Shown here: in pieces, positions 13,101-24,293 of the stretch | Layout of the letters: every line of letters starts with the position of its first letter | Position numbering within the stretch: position 1 is the first letter of the stretch | DNA from: Struthio camelus | Taxonomy: Eukaryota > Chordata > Aves > Struthioniformes > Struthionidae | Direction: 5' to 3' | DNA: 64,000 nucleotides | Assembly: GCF_040807025.1 (NCBI RefSeq) | Contig: NC_090956.1 | Coordinates: 2,034,517 to 2,098,516, forward strand | Notes under the pieces: model-generated | Databases searched by the model: none | What the model saw: only the letters and a program-made list of their open reading frames with translations | What the model was told of the DNA's origin: nothing | Program-made: the position numbers and the translations under genes

Positions 13101-14694
13101 TGCTGGGCATCAGCATCACGCCGACCCTCACACGGCTTCAAACGTGCCAAAAGTGCCCCCGGCAACACTGCCTCCGCCACCCCGGGAAAGCTGGGTCCCT
13201 CCCAGGACAGCTGCAGCCCTGCAAGATGCCGAAGAGCTCTCCGGAGGGAAGCACTGGAAGCAAGAGCCCTCCCTCTCCCGTCCCGTATCAGCATCTTAAA
13301 TCTTATCGCAGTGCAGGGAATTGCTTTAGCCATTATTCTGTGTGGGGTCCAAAGGAAACGAAGCTTCTCCGAGTTTCCCACCCACATCCTCCCAGCAGCC
13401 CCACAGTGACGCCCGAGCCCAGCATCTAGCTGCAACCCGATCTAGGGGGAGGGAGAAGCCAAGCAGGTAAATTCAGCCCCTCTAAGTCTCCTGGAAGTTG
13501 TCAGAAGACAAAGGAGAAAGCGCTGAGCCACCCGCTCGCTGGAGGGAGGTGGGGGTGAAGGAGACACGTGCCGGCTTGCCCCGCAGCTGTGCTTGCTGCC
13601 CCGAGCATCAGGCGCACGGGGCTACTGCTGGGCTGGGGGCACCAACCAGCAGCGCAGAGCAACCCCCAGGAAGCCTGTCTGCACCAGCCCCCGGCTGCTG
13701 GAGTAACTGGGGACAGCCGCTTGCTTGCTGTAAAAGCAGAACTTGGGAACAGTAAAGCACTGCAAGAAAGCGAAGCCTCCAGCCCCGCTAGCAGCGTGCA
13801 CAGGGCGCGCGAGCGTGCACAGCTCTGCCCCAACGCCAAGGCCCCGCTCGCCGCAGAGCCCCGGGGCAGATCGCCTGCATGCAATCCGCATGCAGCCAAG
13901 GGCTGCGGGATTTACCCCTCCGCAGCTCAGCTGGGTGCCAGGAGGGGAGAGCAGGCTGCAGGAGGGCGAGGGAGCAGTCAGCGCGGCCGCGCGACATGCT
14001 CCTGCCACGCTCACACCCCGAGCGAGGGCAGCGCTTGGACAGAAATCGCTTGCCTATCTCCAGAGTGCAAGTCTGTGCTGTCTCCGTGAGCCCAGCCCCA
14101 GCAACAAGCAAGCCATGGAAACTGGACATTTTCCACCTCGAATTCTTTCCTTTTTGGAAAGGAGTTTACTAATAAAAGGCACTTACTGCAGAGTCACAGT
14201 CGAGACCCAGGCCACTTGAAAAAGAGCTAATTTCCTCCCTATTTAAGCAAAAAGCTGAGAACACGTTTGCCCCAGATGTTCCTTCCCTCCTGAAAATAGG
14301 AGGGAAACAAGCTCATTCATAAATCCCAGCTTCACTGCAGTCCCCAGGCGGCACAGCCTGTCCCCGAGGGCCGAGCGAGGGCTGGGACGCAGAGCTCAGC
14401 CAGGGGCCGGGGACGCACGGGGCGCTGGTCTCCGGGGCTGAGAACTCCCCAGCAGCGTGCAGGACAGCTCCCCCCTGCTTCAGGGGGAGCAACAGGGTCT
14501 CCAAAGCTCACAGGCATGTACAGAAGGGTTTTTTCCGACAGGAATTGAGCAGCACACGGGGAGGGTGCAGGAGGGAGGCGCTTCCCAGGGCCCAGCACAG
14601 CCCCAGCAGCGCAGAGCCGCAGCGGAGGCACCGCTGGACGTGTCCCGGGGGCCTTGCTCCGCACCATGCCGTGCCCGGCCCGCTCGCCCCTTAC

Positions 14695-14952
14695 CTTCTT
14701 GCTGCCGTGCGAGGAGAAGCTGTGCGAGTGCCGCGGCAGGCTGCCCCCGCTCAGCTCCAGCTGCGGCTTCCAGACCTCGCCGTTGTCGCTGCTGAGCAAC
14801 TTGGTGGGCGACACGCCGGAGCCGAGCAGGATGCCGCCGTGCACCATCTCCTCCGTGCACGTCAGCCGCAGGCTGCACAGGTACTCATCCGTCTCCTTGT
14901 CCACCACGAGCAAGCGGGTCTCCGTCTCCACAGCCTTGATGCGCTGCACGAC
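14695..14952 (-). CDS. SLC9A3R2: SLC9A3R2 coding exon 2
   Basis: 258 nt (86 codons, phase 0 at both ends). Acceptor CTTTCCAG precedes GTCGTGCAG; donor GTAAGG follows AAGAAG at 14,694. It encodes the end of PDZ1 ([26 protein letters not shown]) and a Ser/His-rich linker ([16 protein letters not shown]). The linker is the least conserved part and differs from mammalian NHERF2. Confidence 0.92.
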
Positions 14953-17900
14953 CTGGAAAGGAGGAGAAGAGCTGAGCAGAAACCCCAGGGCTCCTCGCCG
15001 CGGCAGGACCCGAGGGCGCCCACCTCCCCGGAGGGACAGCTTCTGCAGCGTCTCGCTGAGCACGCTTTGCCCCGCGCCCCCCACGTTCCTATATTCGGGG
15101 CTCCCCTGCTGCACTGGGGTAGGGCAGAGCACCGGGTGCCCCTGCAGCATCTGCGTCGCCCTTCGGCATCCCCCACCGAGCTGATGTACCGATGCACTCC
15201 CTCGCCCAGGCTGATTTATGGAAGAAATAACCTGATCTGCACATTCACCCTGGTTTTGTGCTACAGGAGAACAGAGATTAGGGAAAGCAAAGCCAGCGAC
15301 AGGGCTGGGAGCAGGAGCTGGGCCCGTCCTTGCTACTCCCCAGCTCCCGGCTCGGCTGAATGGGGACCATTGTCCACGCACAGCCTCCGTTTTCTATGGT
15401 TTTTGTAGCTGGCAGATGCTCTGAAAGGGGCTCGCGGTGTCAGCCCAGCGCGGCGGGAAGGGGCGAGCCTGCGGTTCACGCACAGGGAAGCGAGAGCTTT
15501 CCCACCCTGCGAGTCGCTCCCTGCCCCGGCTCGCCCCGCGCACGAGGGGCAACAGCCCCAGAAGGGCTGGGAGGCAAAACCATGGGGCTGAGCCAGGGCA
15601 ATGGGAATGGGGCAGGTTAAGGACATACATAGGAGCAGGGCAAAGGCCAGCGAAACCGCTGCCACGACTCCCTGCCAGCAGCCTCGGTGGAGAGGCTCCA
15701 ACAGGCTGAACAGCACCTTCCTCCTGCAGGAGCCTTCATCCTGCAGAGGAGGAGGAGGAGAGGTGGCTGGGGGGACAGATGCTGGCCCCTGCATGGCACT
15801 CACTCCCCTCCCGCTCACCCACGGGGGGATCCCGGCATCAGCCGCCCCACGCAGGGGCTGTCCGACCTTCCTCGACAGGCAGAGCCTGCCGCGGATCCCA
15901 GACGAAACACAACCCCCTTCCTGCCAGCATCACAGCTTGTGGCGCGCGCATCCGCCCCAGCAAGCGGACCCCGGAGCCACGGCGCTCCGGGTGGCCCAGG
16001 ACACCCCACAAAGCTGGGCTGCGTTTCCTTACAGGGCTCCTGCTCTGATCTAGGTCACGCCAGCCAGACACGTTACCATCGCCAAGGTTAGAAGTGACAA
16101 ACGAGCCTAATGTGCAATTAGTTAGCAGTTATTTACTCCCCTGCATGCTCCGTTCAAGGTCAACAGACTCCGTATCTGCAAATGAAAAAACCAAGGCGAG
16201 ATTTATAGGCCGCAGACAAGGCTGCTTGTCCTGAATAAACGACTGCACTGAATGCCGAAAACCATCTCCCTGCACCGTACCGGACGGCAGCTTGCCCAGG
16301 GCTCCCATCCATAACCGACCTGACGAGATGCTATTCCACCGAAGCCCAGAAAATCCATCTGCTCCTTTTCAGCTCCGTTTGCACACAGCAGCAGCCGCCT
16401 ACGCTGCCGACAAGGGCCAGGCAACACCATTGCGAGGCCATTTCTCCTGCGAGGGAGCAGGCACGGGGCGGCAGGAGAGGTGCCACCAGGCAGCGCCTCG
16501 GGGGTGCACGCAGGAGAAAGGCAGCTGGGTGCTGCGCCACTGCGTCCCTCCCGCTCTGCCCCCAAACCATGCAGCTGGGTCCTCCAGGCGCTCATGCGGC
16601 AAAGTCACCAGCTGAGAACAGGGTCACACAGACCACGCCAGCTCCTGGAGGGAGCAGCTGACCCACTGCCAGCATGGGAACTCAAGGGTCAGGGATTTCG
16701 GATGCTGTCCCTGCATTGACCCCACTATGGGGAAGCTGAGCGCTGGGTAACGCCGTGCAAAGCCACGGCATGAAGCAAAGCGCTCTCCTGCTTGGAGACC
16801 CCCAGCTCAGTTGCTAGTGCTCCAGCCTGGCACGGCACGAACTGCTCTGCCAGCAGACGGTGCATCGGCACCAGGGCAGGGAGGCACCCACGGGTCCCCA
16901 AACGCTTTCCAACCCACTGCTGCCTCATGGCAGCAAACCCTGGAAGAGAGGGACCAGGCAAGCGCTGGCCAAGGCCTGGTGGGTGAGCTGCCGCTGAGCG
17001 GGGCACGGAGCAGTGCGGGCACACCAGCCACAAGTCGCTCCAAACCAGGTGCAGCAGGAGCGGCGCCAGCATCCTCGAGCCCAGCTCTGCTCCCGGCAGC
17101 ACCGTTCCCGCACCTCCATCCGCACAGACTGTCACCCCAGACTGCACCAGCGGCACCAGCGTAACTGAGCCGGCCGGCGTCTTTCCACCCTTGCCAAACA
17201 CCAGCTGCCTGGTGAGGCGGCTTCACCAGGCGCCGCTCCGTCGCTCGCTCTCGCACAGAGCGAGCCAGCAGCGTGCAACTCGCCCATCCGTGCAACGGCT
17301 CCCGGGGTGGACCGAGGGCTTCCCCCCAACCCTATCAGCACCGCGCACACCCCACAGTGGTGGAGATACTCAGACCCAGGAAGGGTTGGGCTTATCTGCA
17401 ACCTCCACCTCTGCCGAGAGCACATCAGCCCCGTCGCTGCCAAAGCACGGCCCCGCGCGGCCGAGGGGCTGCAGCAGGAGGCCCGCGCTCCTCCGAGCCG
17501 AGGGACAGGCACCCCCGTCCGGCACTGCTCCTCCAGCAGGATGACAAGGACCAATGGCACCTCTGGAGCCCCTGGGGACCAAGCCCTCAGGCAAGGGCCG
17601 CTCCAGAGGCGCACAGCCCTGCTGCCCAGCAGGCCTCTGGGACAAGAGCCAAACACCCAGAAAACACATTCTGCTTTGGAAAAAAAAAAAAAGCAAAACA
17701 AAAAAAGGCAGAGCAAAGATGCAAATATCATCAGCTTCAGCCCAAAACAGCTGCACCAGAGCAGCAAGGCCTTGCCCACTCCAGGGTCCATCCCGGGGCA
17801 GCTCCGGGGGTGTCTGCAGGAGCAGCGCTTGCTCGAGGCCAGGAGGAGGAGGAGGAAGAGAGGCCCCAGCAGCTCCCCCAGCCCGGCCTTGGCCACGCTC

Positions 17901-18222
17901 GCCCCCGGCCGTCCCGGGGATGCTGCGGCAGCAGCTCCGGCCCGGGAGCAGGATGTTAACTAACTTAACGGGGCCCGCGCCGCCGCGGTCCGGGTCCGGG
18001 TCCGCTCCCCACCTGGTGGTGCGTCTCCTGCTCCACGTTGAGCCCGTTGACGGCGACGACGCGGTCGCCGGCGCGCAGCCCCGCCGCCTCGGCCGGCGAG
18101 CCCGGCTCCACCTTGCGGATGAACTGCCCGCTCTTGCCCTTCTCGCCGTGCAGGTGGAAGCCGTAGCCGCTCTCCCCCTTCAGCATGTGGCACAGCCGCG
18201 GCTTCAGCTGGTCCTTGGCCAT
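14695..18222 (-). CDS. SLC9A3R2: NHERF2 scaffold protein, 5' part (PDZ1 exons only)
   Basis: Two minus-strand exons encode the first 156 residues of a sodium-hydrogen exchanger regulatory factor. Family knowledge: NHERF2 has two PDZ domains and a C-terminal ezrin/radixin/moesin-binding tail and anchors transporters and receptors under the apical plasma membrane. Seen here: PDZ1 with carboxylate-binding loop GYGF (residues 19-22), the [14 protein letters not shown] segment, and the class I histidine in ETHHQ (H68); exon 2 continues with [19 protein letters not shown] and LTCTEEM. These last motifs fit NHERF2 rather than NHERF1, as does synteny with NPW and ZNF598. The second half of the protein is missing because it lies left of the window. 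Coordinates span start codon to the end of exon 2, including intron 1 (18,012-14,953). Confidence 0.9.
14953..18012 (-). other. SLC9A3R2: Intron 1 of SLC9A3R2
   Basis: A 3.06 kb GC-rich intron bounded by GT (18,012-18,011) and AG (14,954-14,953). Apart from an A-rich tract near 17,680-17,705, nothing else is recognised inside. Confidence 0.85.
18013..18222 (-). CDS. SLC9A3R2: SLC9A3R2 coding exon 1
   Basis: Exactly 70 codons from ATG (18,222-18,220) to HHQ, ending in CACCAG before donor GTGGGG at 18,012. It encodes the N-terminus [14 protein letters not shown] and most of PDZ1. The start is chosen because PDZ1 begins within a few residues in the family and a TATA-like box lies about 50 bp upstream. 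Confidence 0.93.
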
Positions 18223-18268
18223 GGCCGGGCGCGGAGCGGAGCGGGCGGCGGCGGCGGCCGCGCGGCCC

Positions 18269-18274
18269 TTTTAT
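18269..18274 (-). promoter_or_regulatory. SLC9A3R2: TATA-like box of SLC9A3R2
   Basis: The minus strand reads ACATAAAAGGGCC. Initiation about 25-30 bp downstream would fall near 18,245-18,240, giving a very short 5' leader before the ATG at 18,222. The surrounding CpG island also allows dispersed initiation. Confidence 0.4.
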
Positions 18275-18276
18275 GT

Positions 18277-18310
<34 letters not shown>

Positions 18311-18312
18311 GC
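18277..18312. repeat. (CGG)n run at SLC9A3R2 promoter
   Basis: About eleven CGG triplets directly upstream of the TATA-like box; a second, interrupted CGG run (about 18,246-18,262) sits between the box and the start codon. Confidence 0.9.
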
Positions 18313-18370
18313 GCGGGGCGGTGGGCGCGGCTGGGGGCGGCCCTGCTGCGCGCTGCCCCGCCCCCAGCCC

Positions 18371-18684
18371 GGGGCGGGGCTAAGGCCAGGGGGCGGGGCT
18401 AAGAGTGGGGGCGGGGCTAAGACCCGGGGGCGGGACTAAACCTCGGGGGCGGGGCTCAGGGCTGGGGGCGAGGCGCGGCCACGCTGCGCGCTGCCCCGCG
18501 GAGCCGGGAGCGCAGCGCCGGGGCGGGGAGGGGGCGGGGCAACGGGATGGGGCGGGGCTAAAGGCAGGTATGGGGGCGGAAGGCTAAGGGACGGGGGCGG
18601 GGCTAAGTGCCAAGGCGGGGCTAAGGGGAGGGAGCGAGGCGCGGCCACGCTGCGCGCTGCCCCGCGGAGCCGGGAGCGCCGCGG
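18371..18684. promoter_or_regulatory. SLC9A3R2: Array of GC boxes upstream of SLC9A3R2
   Basis: About ten copies of GGGGCGGGGCTAA or close variants, spaced roughly 18-25 bp apart, each containing an Sp1/KLF-type GC box. Segments of about 50 bp at 18,468-18,518 and 18,634-18,684 are near-identical direct copies 166 bp apart, so the array grew by duplication. The location next to exon 1 suggests promoter function. Confidence 0.6.
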
Positions 18685-18783
18685 AGGGGCGGGGGCGGGG
18701 CTGAGGGCGGAGACGGGGGCGGGGCCGGGCGAGCGACGAGGCGGGGGGGGCCGGGCCGGGCCGGGGTCGCGGGGCCGCCCGGG

Positions 18784-19613
18784 ATGCCCGGGACACATGG
18801 CGGGGAGATGCCCGGGGTGCACGGAGCGGGGCCGCCCGGGATGCCCGGGGCGCACGGCGGGGAGATGCTCGGGGTGCACGGAGCAGGGCCGCCCGGGATG
18901 CCCGGGGCGCACGGTGGGGAGATGCTCGGGGTGCACGGAGCGGGGCCGCCCGGGGTGCCCGGGGCACACGGCGGGGAGATGCTCGGGGTGCACGGAGCGG
19001 GGCCGCCCGGGGTGCCCGGGGCGCACGGTGGGGAGATGCTCGGGGTGCACGGAGCGGGGCCGCCCGGGATGCCCGGGGCACACAGCGGGGAGATGCTCGG
19101 GGTGCACGGAGCAGGGCCGCCCGGGATGCCCGGGGCGCACGGTGGGGAGATGCTCGGGGTGCACGGAGCGGGGCCGCCCGGGATGCCCGGGGCACACAGC
19201 GGGGAGATGCTCGGGGTGCACGGAGCAGGGCCGCCCGGGATGCCCGGGGCGCACGGTGGGGAGATGCTCGGGGTGCACGGAGCGGGGCCGCCCGGGATGC
19301 CCGGGGCACATGGCGGGGAGATGCTCGGGGTGCACGGAGCGGGGCCACCCGGGGTGCCCGGGGCGCACGGCGGGGAGATGCTCGGGGTGCACGGAGCGGG
19401 GCCGCCCGGGGTGCCCGGGACACATGGCGGGGAGATGCTCGGGGTGCACGGAGCGGGGCCGCCCGGGATGCCCGGGGCACATGGCGGGGAGATGCTCGGG
19501 GTGCACGGAGCGGGGCCGCCCGGGATGCCCGGGGCACATGGCGGGGAGATGCTCGGGGTGCACGGAGCGGGGCCGCCCGGGATGCCCGAGGCACACAGCG
19601 GGGAGATGCTCGG
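18784..19613. repeat. 57-bp minisatellite, 14.5 copies
   Basis: Fourteen full copies and one partial copy of a GC-rich 57-bp unit, about 95% alike. Since 57 is divisible by three, each copy reads in the same phase: the plus strand gives MPGAHGGEMLGVHGAGPPG repeated, and three minus-strand frames plus a second plus-strand frame are also open (290-386 codons). No start context, splice logic or protein family supports coding. It lies 0.55 kb upstream of SLC9A3R2. Confidence 0.95.
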
Positions 19614-22600
19614 GGTGCCCAGGACCCCATTTCTCTCCATGTCTCCGGAGTGGGAGAGGTTCCCACTAGGATCCTGGGCTCCTTGTCAACAGGGGCCGTG
19701 GCTAGATCTCCTCACCCAATACCTACATAGCTTCCACCGAACGCTTCGTGTCCTCCATACGCTCCGGCCGGGGCGGATGGCGTTCCTCAGCATGCGGGTC
19801 CAGCGTTTCGGTTGGAGATGCAGCGACAGGCCCTGCTATAGCCCGGACAGCCTCCTGCTCCGTCCCCAGCGCGCCTGACAGGCGCCGGCCGGGCTGCAGC
19901 ATGGCGCGAGCTGGTGTTGGTGGGACGCACAGGTTCCCCTCCTCGCCCTTGTACGTCCCTGATCGGCGTTTCCTTGAAACCGCTCACAAGGCAGAAACGA
20001 GCCGGAGGAGAGGCGCTGCGCCGACCGGCCGGCCCAGCCGGAGCGGCTCGTCCTGCTCCTCTGTCACAGCGTGTCTAGCTTTACTCCGTGGCGCTGCTCC
20101 CTCCCCAGCTGCTCTCCAGGCAGATTTCTGTAGAGCTGAAGCAAATGCAACAGCCAACTTGAGGCTGCAAATAAAATACTCTAGAGATGAACGTTGATTT
20201 GCTTTTTAATTTGCGGTCTATTAAAAAAAAATATTTCCACTGAAGCTGTACATGAAGTAACTCTTGGTCTGAAAGATGTTTGAATCGAGAAGATGCTTGC
20301 TAAGTGTCTTAGAGGGAAGGTGCTGTCCTGGAGTGAATGGCATCACGTACCTCCGTCAAGAGTGACCAGCCAGATGCCCTGTGCTCCGTACGGACTTCGC
20401 ACGTAAGGAGACGGCACAACAGCGGGTATCGCTGGGACCAGCGAGATGGTCACCGCGAGCGCTCGGTGGCCTTCGCTGAGGGCAATAGGACCACCAGGCA
20501 GGAGCGATTTCAGCGCCCGGCTGCGGGGTCAGCCCTGGCGCTGCCTCGCCGCCCCTTGCCGGGAGGTTTCGGCCGGGAGCGGAGGCGCCGGGGGAGGCCG
20601 CCGGCCGCCTCCGCCGGGCGACACGAACGGAGGCCAGAGAGCCGGGAAATGCGGCGATTATCGCCGTGTACCATGAGGACCCCCCGAGCTTCTCCGCGGA
20701 GTCGTGCAGCCTTTTTATCAGCCGAGGTGAGTGCGAATAATTGATTTTTCCGCTCACTGGGCAAACTGAAAAGCTGGAGGGAAGGGGAGAAGAGAAGGAA
20801 TTGTTTCCAGTTTGTTTGAACGAAAACTTTTTTTCTTTTTATTCAGTGCAAAAACAAAAACCACAAGGGAGAAAATCTTTGGGGTGGTCAATCAGAACGG
20901 TTTTAACCCGTTTGAACAATTCTTTAAAAAAGTGTTGGTAACCTGCAAAATAAAAACATGGAAAAATACCATTCCAAAAACGTGAAAATGAAATTTTTGA
21001 ATTTTCCTAAAATGCTTATTTTCTAAAGCAGAAGCTCTTTCTCAAGTCTTGTCTGAATTTGCTGCTTTCCCTTCTGTCCTTGTCATCCTCAAAAGGCATC
21101 TTTCCCCCCAGGAAACATCTATTAACGACAGAGAAATTAAGCAGGGCCAGCAGCCTGCTCGGTGCTGGGCGTCACCTGCCAGGCAAGAGGACGCAGCCCA
21201 GCCTTGCTGCCGGCTCTGCAAACTGCCCCGAGGAAGACTTGTGCGAGCCTTCCTCCCCGCGCGTTGCACTGCGCCCGTCAGCGGGGCAGCGTTTCCCAGG
21301 CTGCTCCCGCTCGGAGGCGCCCGACGCGCCGCGGGGTGACTCGCCCTCCCTCCTTGCTGCTCTAACCGCTCCTCCTCTGCGCGGCACGGGGACGACGCGG
21401 CCGAGCGCTGGTTCAGCCCGGCGGTTTTGCGCCTCTGCTTCCAAGCGTCGACGCGGTCTCCTGGGCTTTGCAAGCCGTGCTTTGGCATGGACGTGGCTTG
21501 ACGAGACACGCTGTGTTTTGCGCTGCGGTCGATGGGAAAGCATCCAGTGTCATGTACGGGAGCTGGGAAGAATGTGGAAATATGTTGTGCGAATATGCAT
21601 CCTCGCGCAGCACAAAACCCCTTTAATTCGCGAGAAGAGCTTGCCGTTTCCTAAGCAGCGTCGGCTGGACTCTGCAGCCGCGCAGAGAAAAAGCAGAGAG
21701 CCCATCAGGGCTTCTGCACTTACCGATATACCAGAGTCATGATTAGATTCAACAGATACTGCAGAAGTGAGGGGTGTTTTTTCCATTTAGATTTCTATGC
21801 GTTTTGATTTGGGCAAATATTTAAGTCTTAATGGGGCTAACTTGAAAGCTGAGGAAGTTTCCCGGCTCTGCATGCTTATTGGCTTGGAAGAATGTGCAGC
21901 TCTCTTCATTTGACATCTGCTCCAAAGCAAACAGGTTCATTTATAATTCATTCACTGCACTTTATTAAGCACTTACATAGAATTACACCTGTACGCCGAC
22001 CGCTGCTTGCTCTAGGCCTGACAATATTCCCTAGCTAATGCAAAATACATACGCTGTGCAAAGTTTCACAATTACAGAAAGTGGGCTTGACCGGCAGCCT
22101 CCCTGCGGGGGAGAGGCCGGGATTTTTAAAGTTTGCACAGCAAAGTCTGACCTCATTCCCTGCTTCAGAAACTGCCCTCCCGAGAAATGAAAGGTTTCGC
22201 ACTCGGCTTTGGGCCGCCTTTGGCCAAAGAGGCATTTTGGCCCAAAGGACGAGCGTTTCTCAAGGAGCCGAGACCGGCGTCTTGCTCCCGCCTCTACCTC
22301 GCGCCCGCTGTGCGATTTTGGGCTGCAGGAGGAGCTGCGAGCTGGCAAACGCACCGTCCCAGCTTCTCCGGGCCTGTGCGTGGGGCGCTGTGACATGTTC
22401 CAGGTTAGATTTCTAGGGATATAGAAAGCCTCAGAGGGAGGGTTATCCGTACGGGAACGCCCAGCGCGCCGGAGCGGGGAGAGCCGTGTTTCCCGGGCTC
22501 GGAGATGCGCATCTGCTCCGGCCTTTTATTGCTCTCAAGGTGATAACGGAGCGACGGGCACGGGGCAGGAGGGGCGCGCGGCGTCGGGCAGCCGTGCCGT

Positions 22601-24293
22601 CCCCTGCCCGCCCGCACGGCTCGCAGGGGGCCGCGGCGGCGGCCGCCCGCCCGCCTCCCACCCCGGCTCCAGCCCGCCGTTCCTGCCCTGCACCCGGCTC
22701 CTCTTGGGAACAGGCAACGCTTCCCGACCTGGAAAAGGCGAATTTTTGTGCCGGTGCAAAAATCCTCGAGCAGCATTAGCAGGAAAGCCTCCGGCGCTGC
22801 CCCCGCCGCCGGGTTCAGCGCCGCGCTCTGGTTTCCGTAGGGATTAGCGGTCCCGGGCCTCTGTGCCCCTGCGGAGCCGGAGCCCGCGATGCTGGCGCCC
22901 AGCCCGCGCCCTGCAGCTGAGCTAGCGGCTTTTCTGAAACCTGACTCAGTCCTGACTTCACACGGCAGGTGGGGGCGAATTCCCCACGTCCCCGGGCCGC
23001 TGCGCTGCCCACCGTCAGCTGAGCTCTCACACACTCGTGACGCTCTGCAAACCACCACGGAGTAAACGGGGATTAAACGTCCTCCCGAGACATCTCCCAA
23101 CCCGACATCAGTGATACGGCGAGCTGGAAGAGCCGGTCCCGCGGCAGCCTCTCCGTGGGACCGGGCGCTCCTCGGAGACGGCACCCGGCTAGCCCGGGCG
23201 AGCGGCCCCCGAGGCCTCCCGCAGCTCAGCACACCCAACGCTCGCAGGGTGCGAGCGGTGACCCCCTTGCAGCGCCTGGCCCGGGTGCGGGTCGTCGCGC
23301 GCCGGCGGCAGGCTGGTGCCCGGCCCCGCACGGTCCCGAGGGAGAGCTCGCGGGGACGCCGGGGCCGGCCCCAGCAGACCCGGACGCGGGGACCCCGCAG
23401 CCCGGGGCTCCGCAGCGGGAGCCGGGGGCCTCGCCGGGCTGCGGGCTCCCGGCGGCGTTTGCGCACGCGGCCAGCACAGGCCATTTGCCATCGTTTTCCC
23501 CTGAAACGTCTGCACGGGTGACAGGCCGCCGGGGCGTTTGCAGGGAGGGCGAGCGCCCGCGGCCCCTCGGTGCGGGCAGCTGGGTCCCCGGCAGGGTGGC
23601 GAAAGCCTTGCAGAGGGCGCAGGACCCTCCGGGGCACCGCTCCGATTTGGGGCTACGAAACGAAAGCCCTTGGGGTCCCGGTTCCCGGGGAGAAGGGGCT
23701 GGGGGCAGAGACCCCTCCGCAGAGCGCGGGGCTTTCGGGACACCGCTGTCCGGGGGGGCGAAGCTCTGCATCCGCAGCCCCGTGCCCGCTGCCCACGGCC
23801 CCCGCGCCGCGTCCCGCCGCGGGGATAGGCGACAGCACACTGCCATCTGCCGAGCCGGCGCGCGGCCCCGGAGGGGACCCGGGCGGCACCGCAGCCCCCG
23901 CGGCCCCGGCCCACGCGCAGCCCCTCGGCCCTGCGCTCGCCCCGCGGACGGCGCGGGAACTGCCGGAGGACGCGGGACACGTCCGGAGCCAGAGCGATGG
24001 GAAAGGGAAGCAAAGGCGCTCTCGCTGCGCAGGAAGCGAGATGAGGAAAGGCCCCGGACGAGCCGAAAGCATCAGGATTTGGTGCCTGAGGCGGGAGGGC
24101 CGGTTCGGTTCGCAGCTGGCCGCGGGTGCCAGCGGGTGCCGTCCCGCAGAGCGCAGCCCCCGGCTGCCCGGCCGTTACGCCGCTGCTTTCGTGAAGCCCC
24201 CAGGCCGACGCGCTGCGCCTGCAGCTTCGGGCTCAACCAGCCGGGGCCGGACACAGATGAGAGAGCCGATGGGAGCACCCTGCCTGCGGGGCG
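19614..24293. other. Intergenic, no recognised gene
   Basis: Between the 57-bp and 16-bp arrays. Two CpG-rich blocks (about 20,330-20,735 and 22,450-24,290) alternate with AT-rich segments (20,170-20,310, 20,740-21,040, 21,740-22,080). A strong plus-strand splice-donor-like site lies at 20,727, listed separately. No known exon was recognised on either strand. Confidence 0.6.
20330..20726 (+). other. Candidate noncoding first exon (CpG block ending in splice donor)
   Basis: A CpG-rich block ends in GAG followed by GTGAGTGCG (donor at 20,727), a near-consensus 5' splice site, after which composition drops sharply to AT-rich. It points away from SLC9A3R2, as a divergent noncoding transcript would. 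A 15-bp palindrome (20,652-20,666, CGGCGATTATCGCCG) lies inside. No acceptor or partner exon is identified, so this stays a candidate. Confidence 0.2.

Larger units (their letters stand above)
1..14694 (-). other. SLC9A3R2: Intron 2 of SLC9A3R2 (left end outside window)
   Basis: No exon is recognised in this 14.7 kb stretch. It follows the splice donor of SLC9A3R2 exon 2 on the minus strand, and neither the expected PDZ2 exons nor the C-terminal ezrin-binding exons were found by reading the minus strand, so the intron runs off the left edge. Roughly 400-9,500 and 10,100-14,000 are unusually CpG-rich for an intron; about 9,840-10,120 is a short AT-rich interruption. It contains a GGAC run, a CAA run, an alternating purine-pyrimidine tract and the large pentanucleotide array, listed separately. 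Reading frames of 60-200 codons here are stop-poor GC-rich noise without protein-like composition. An alternative internal promoter is possible but not shown. Confidence 0.6.

Noticed and set aside
14695-18222. Assignment to NHERF1 (SLC9A3R1) instead of NHERF2
   Set aside because: [14 protein letters not shown] and LTCTEEM fit NHERF2 better, and the neighbours NPW and ZNF598 match the SLC9A3R2 locus.
18436-19878. Several frames of 290-386 codons on both strands
   Set aside because: They are products of the 57-bp minisatellite, whose length divisible by three keeps frames open; mutual overlap in five frames argues against coding.
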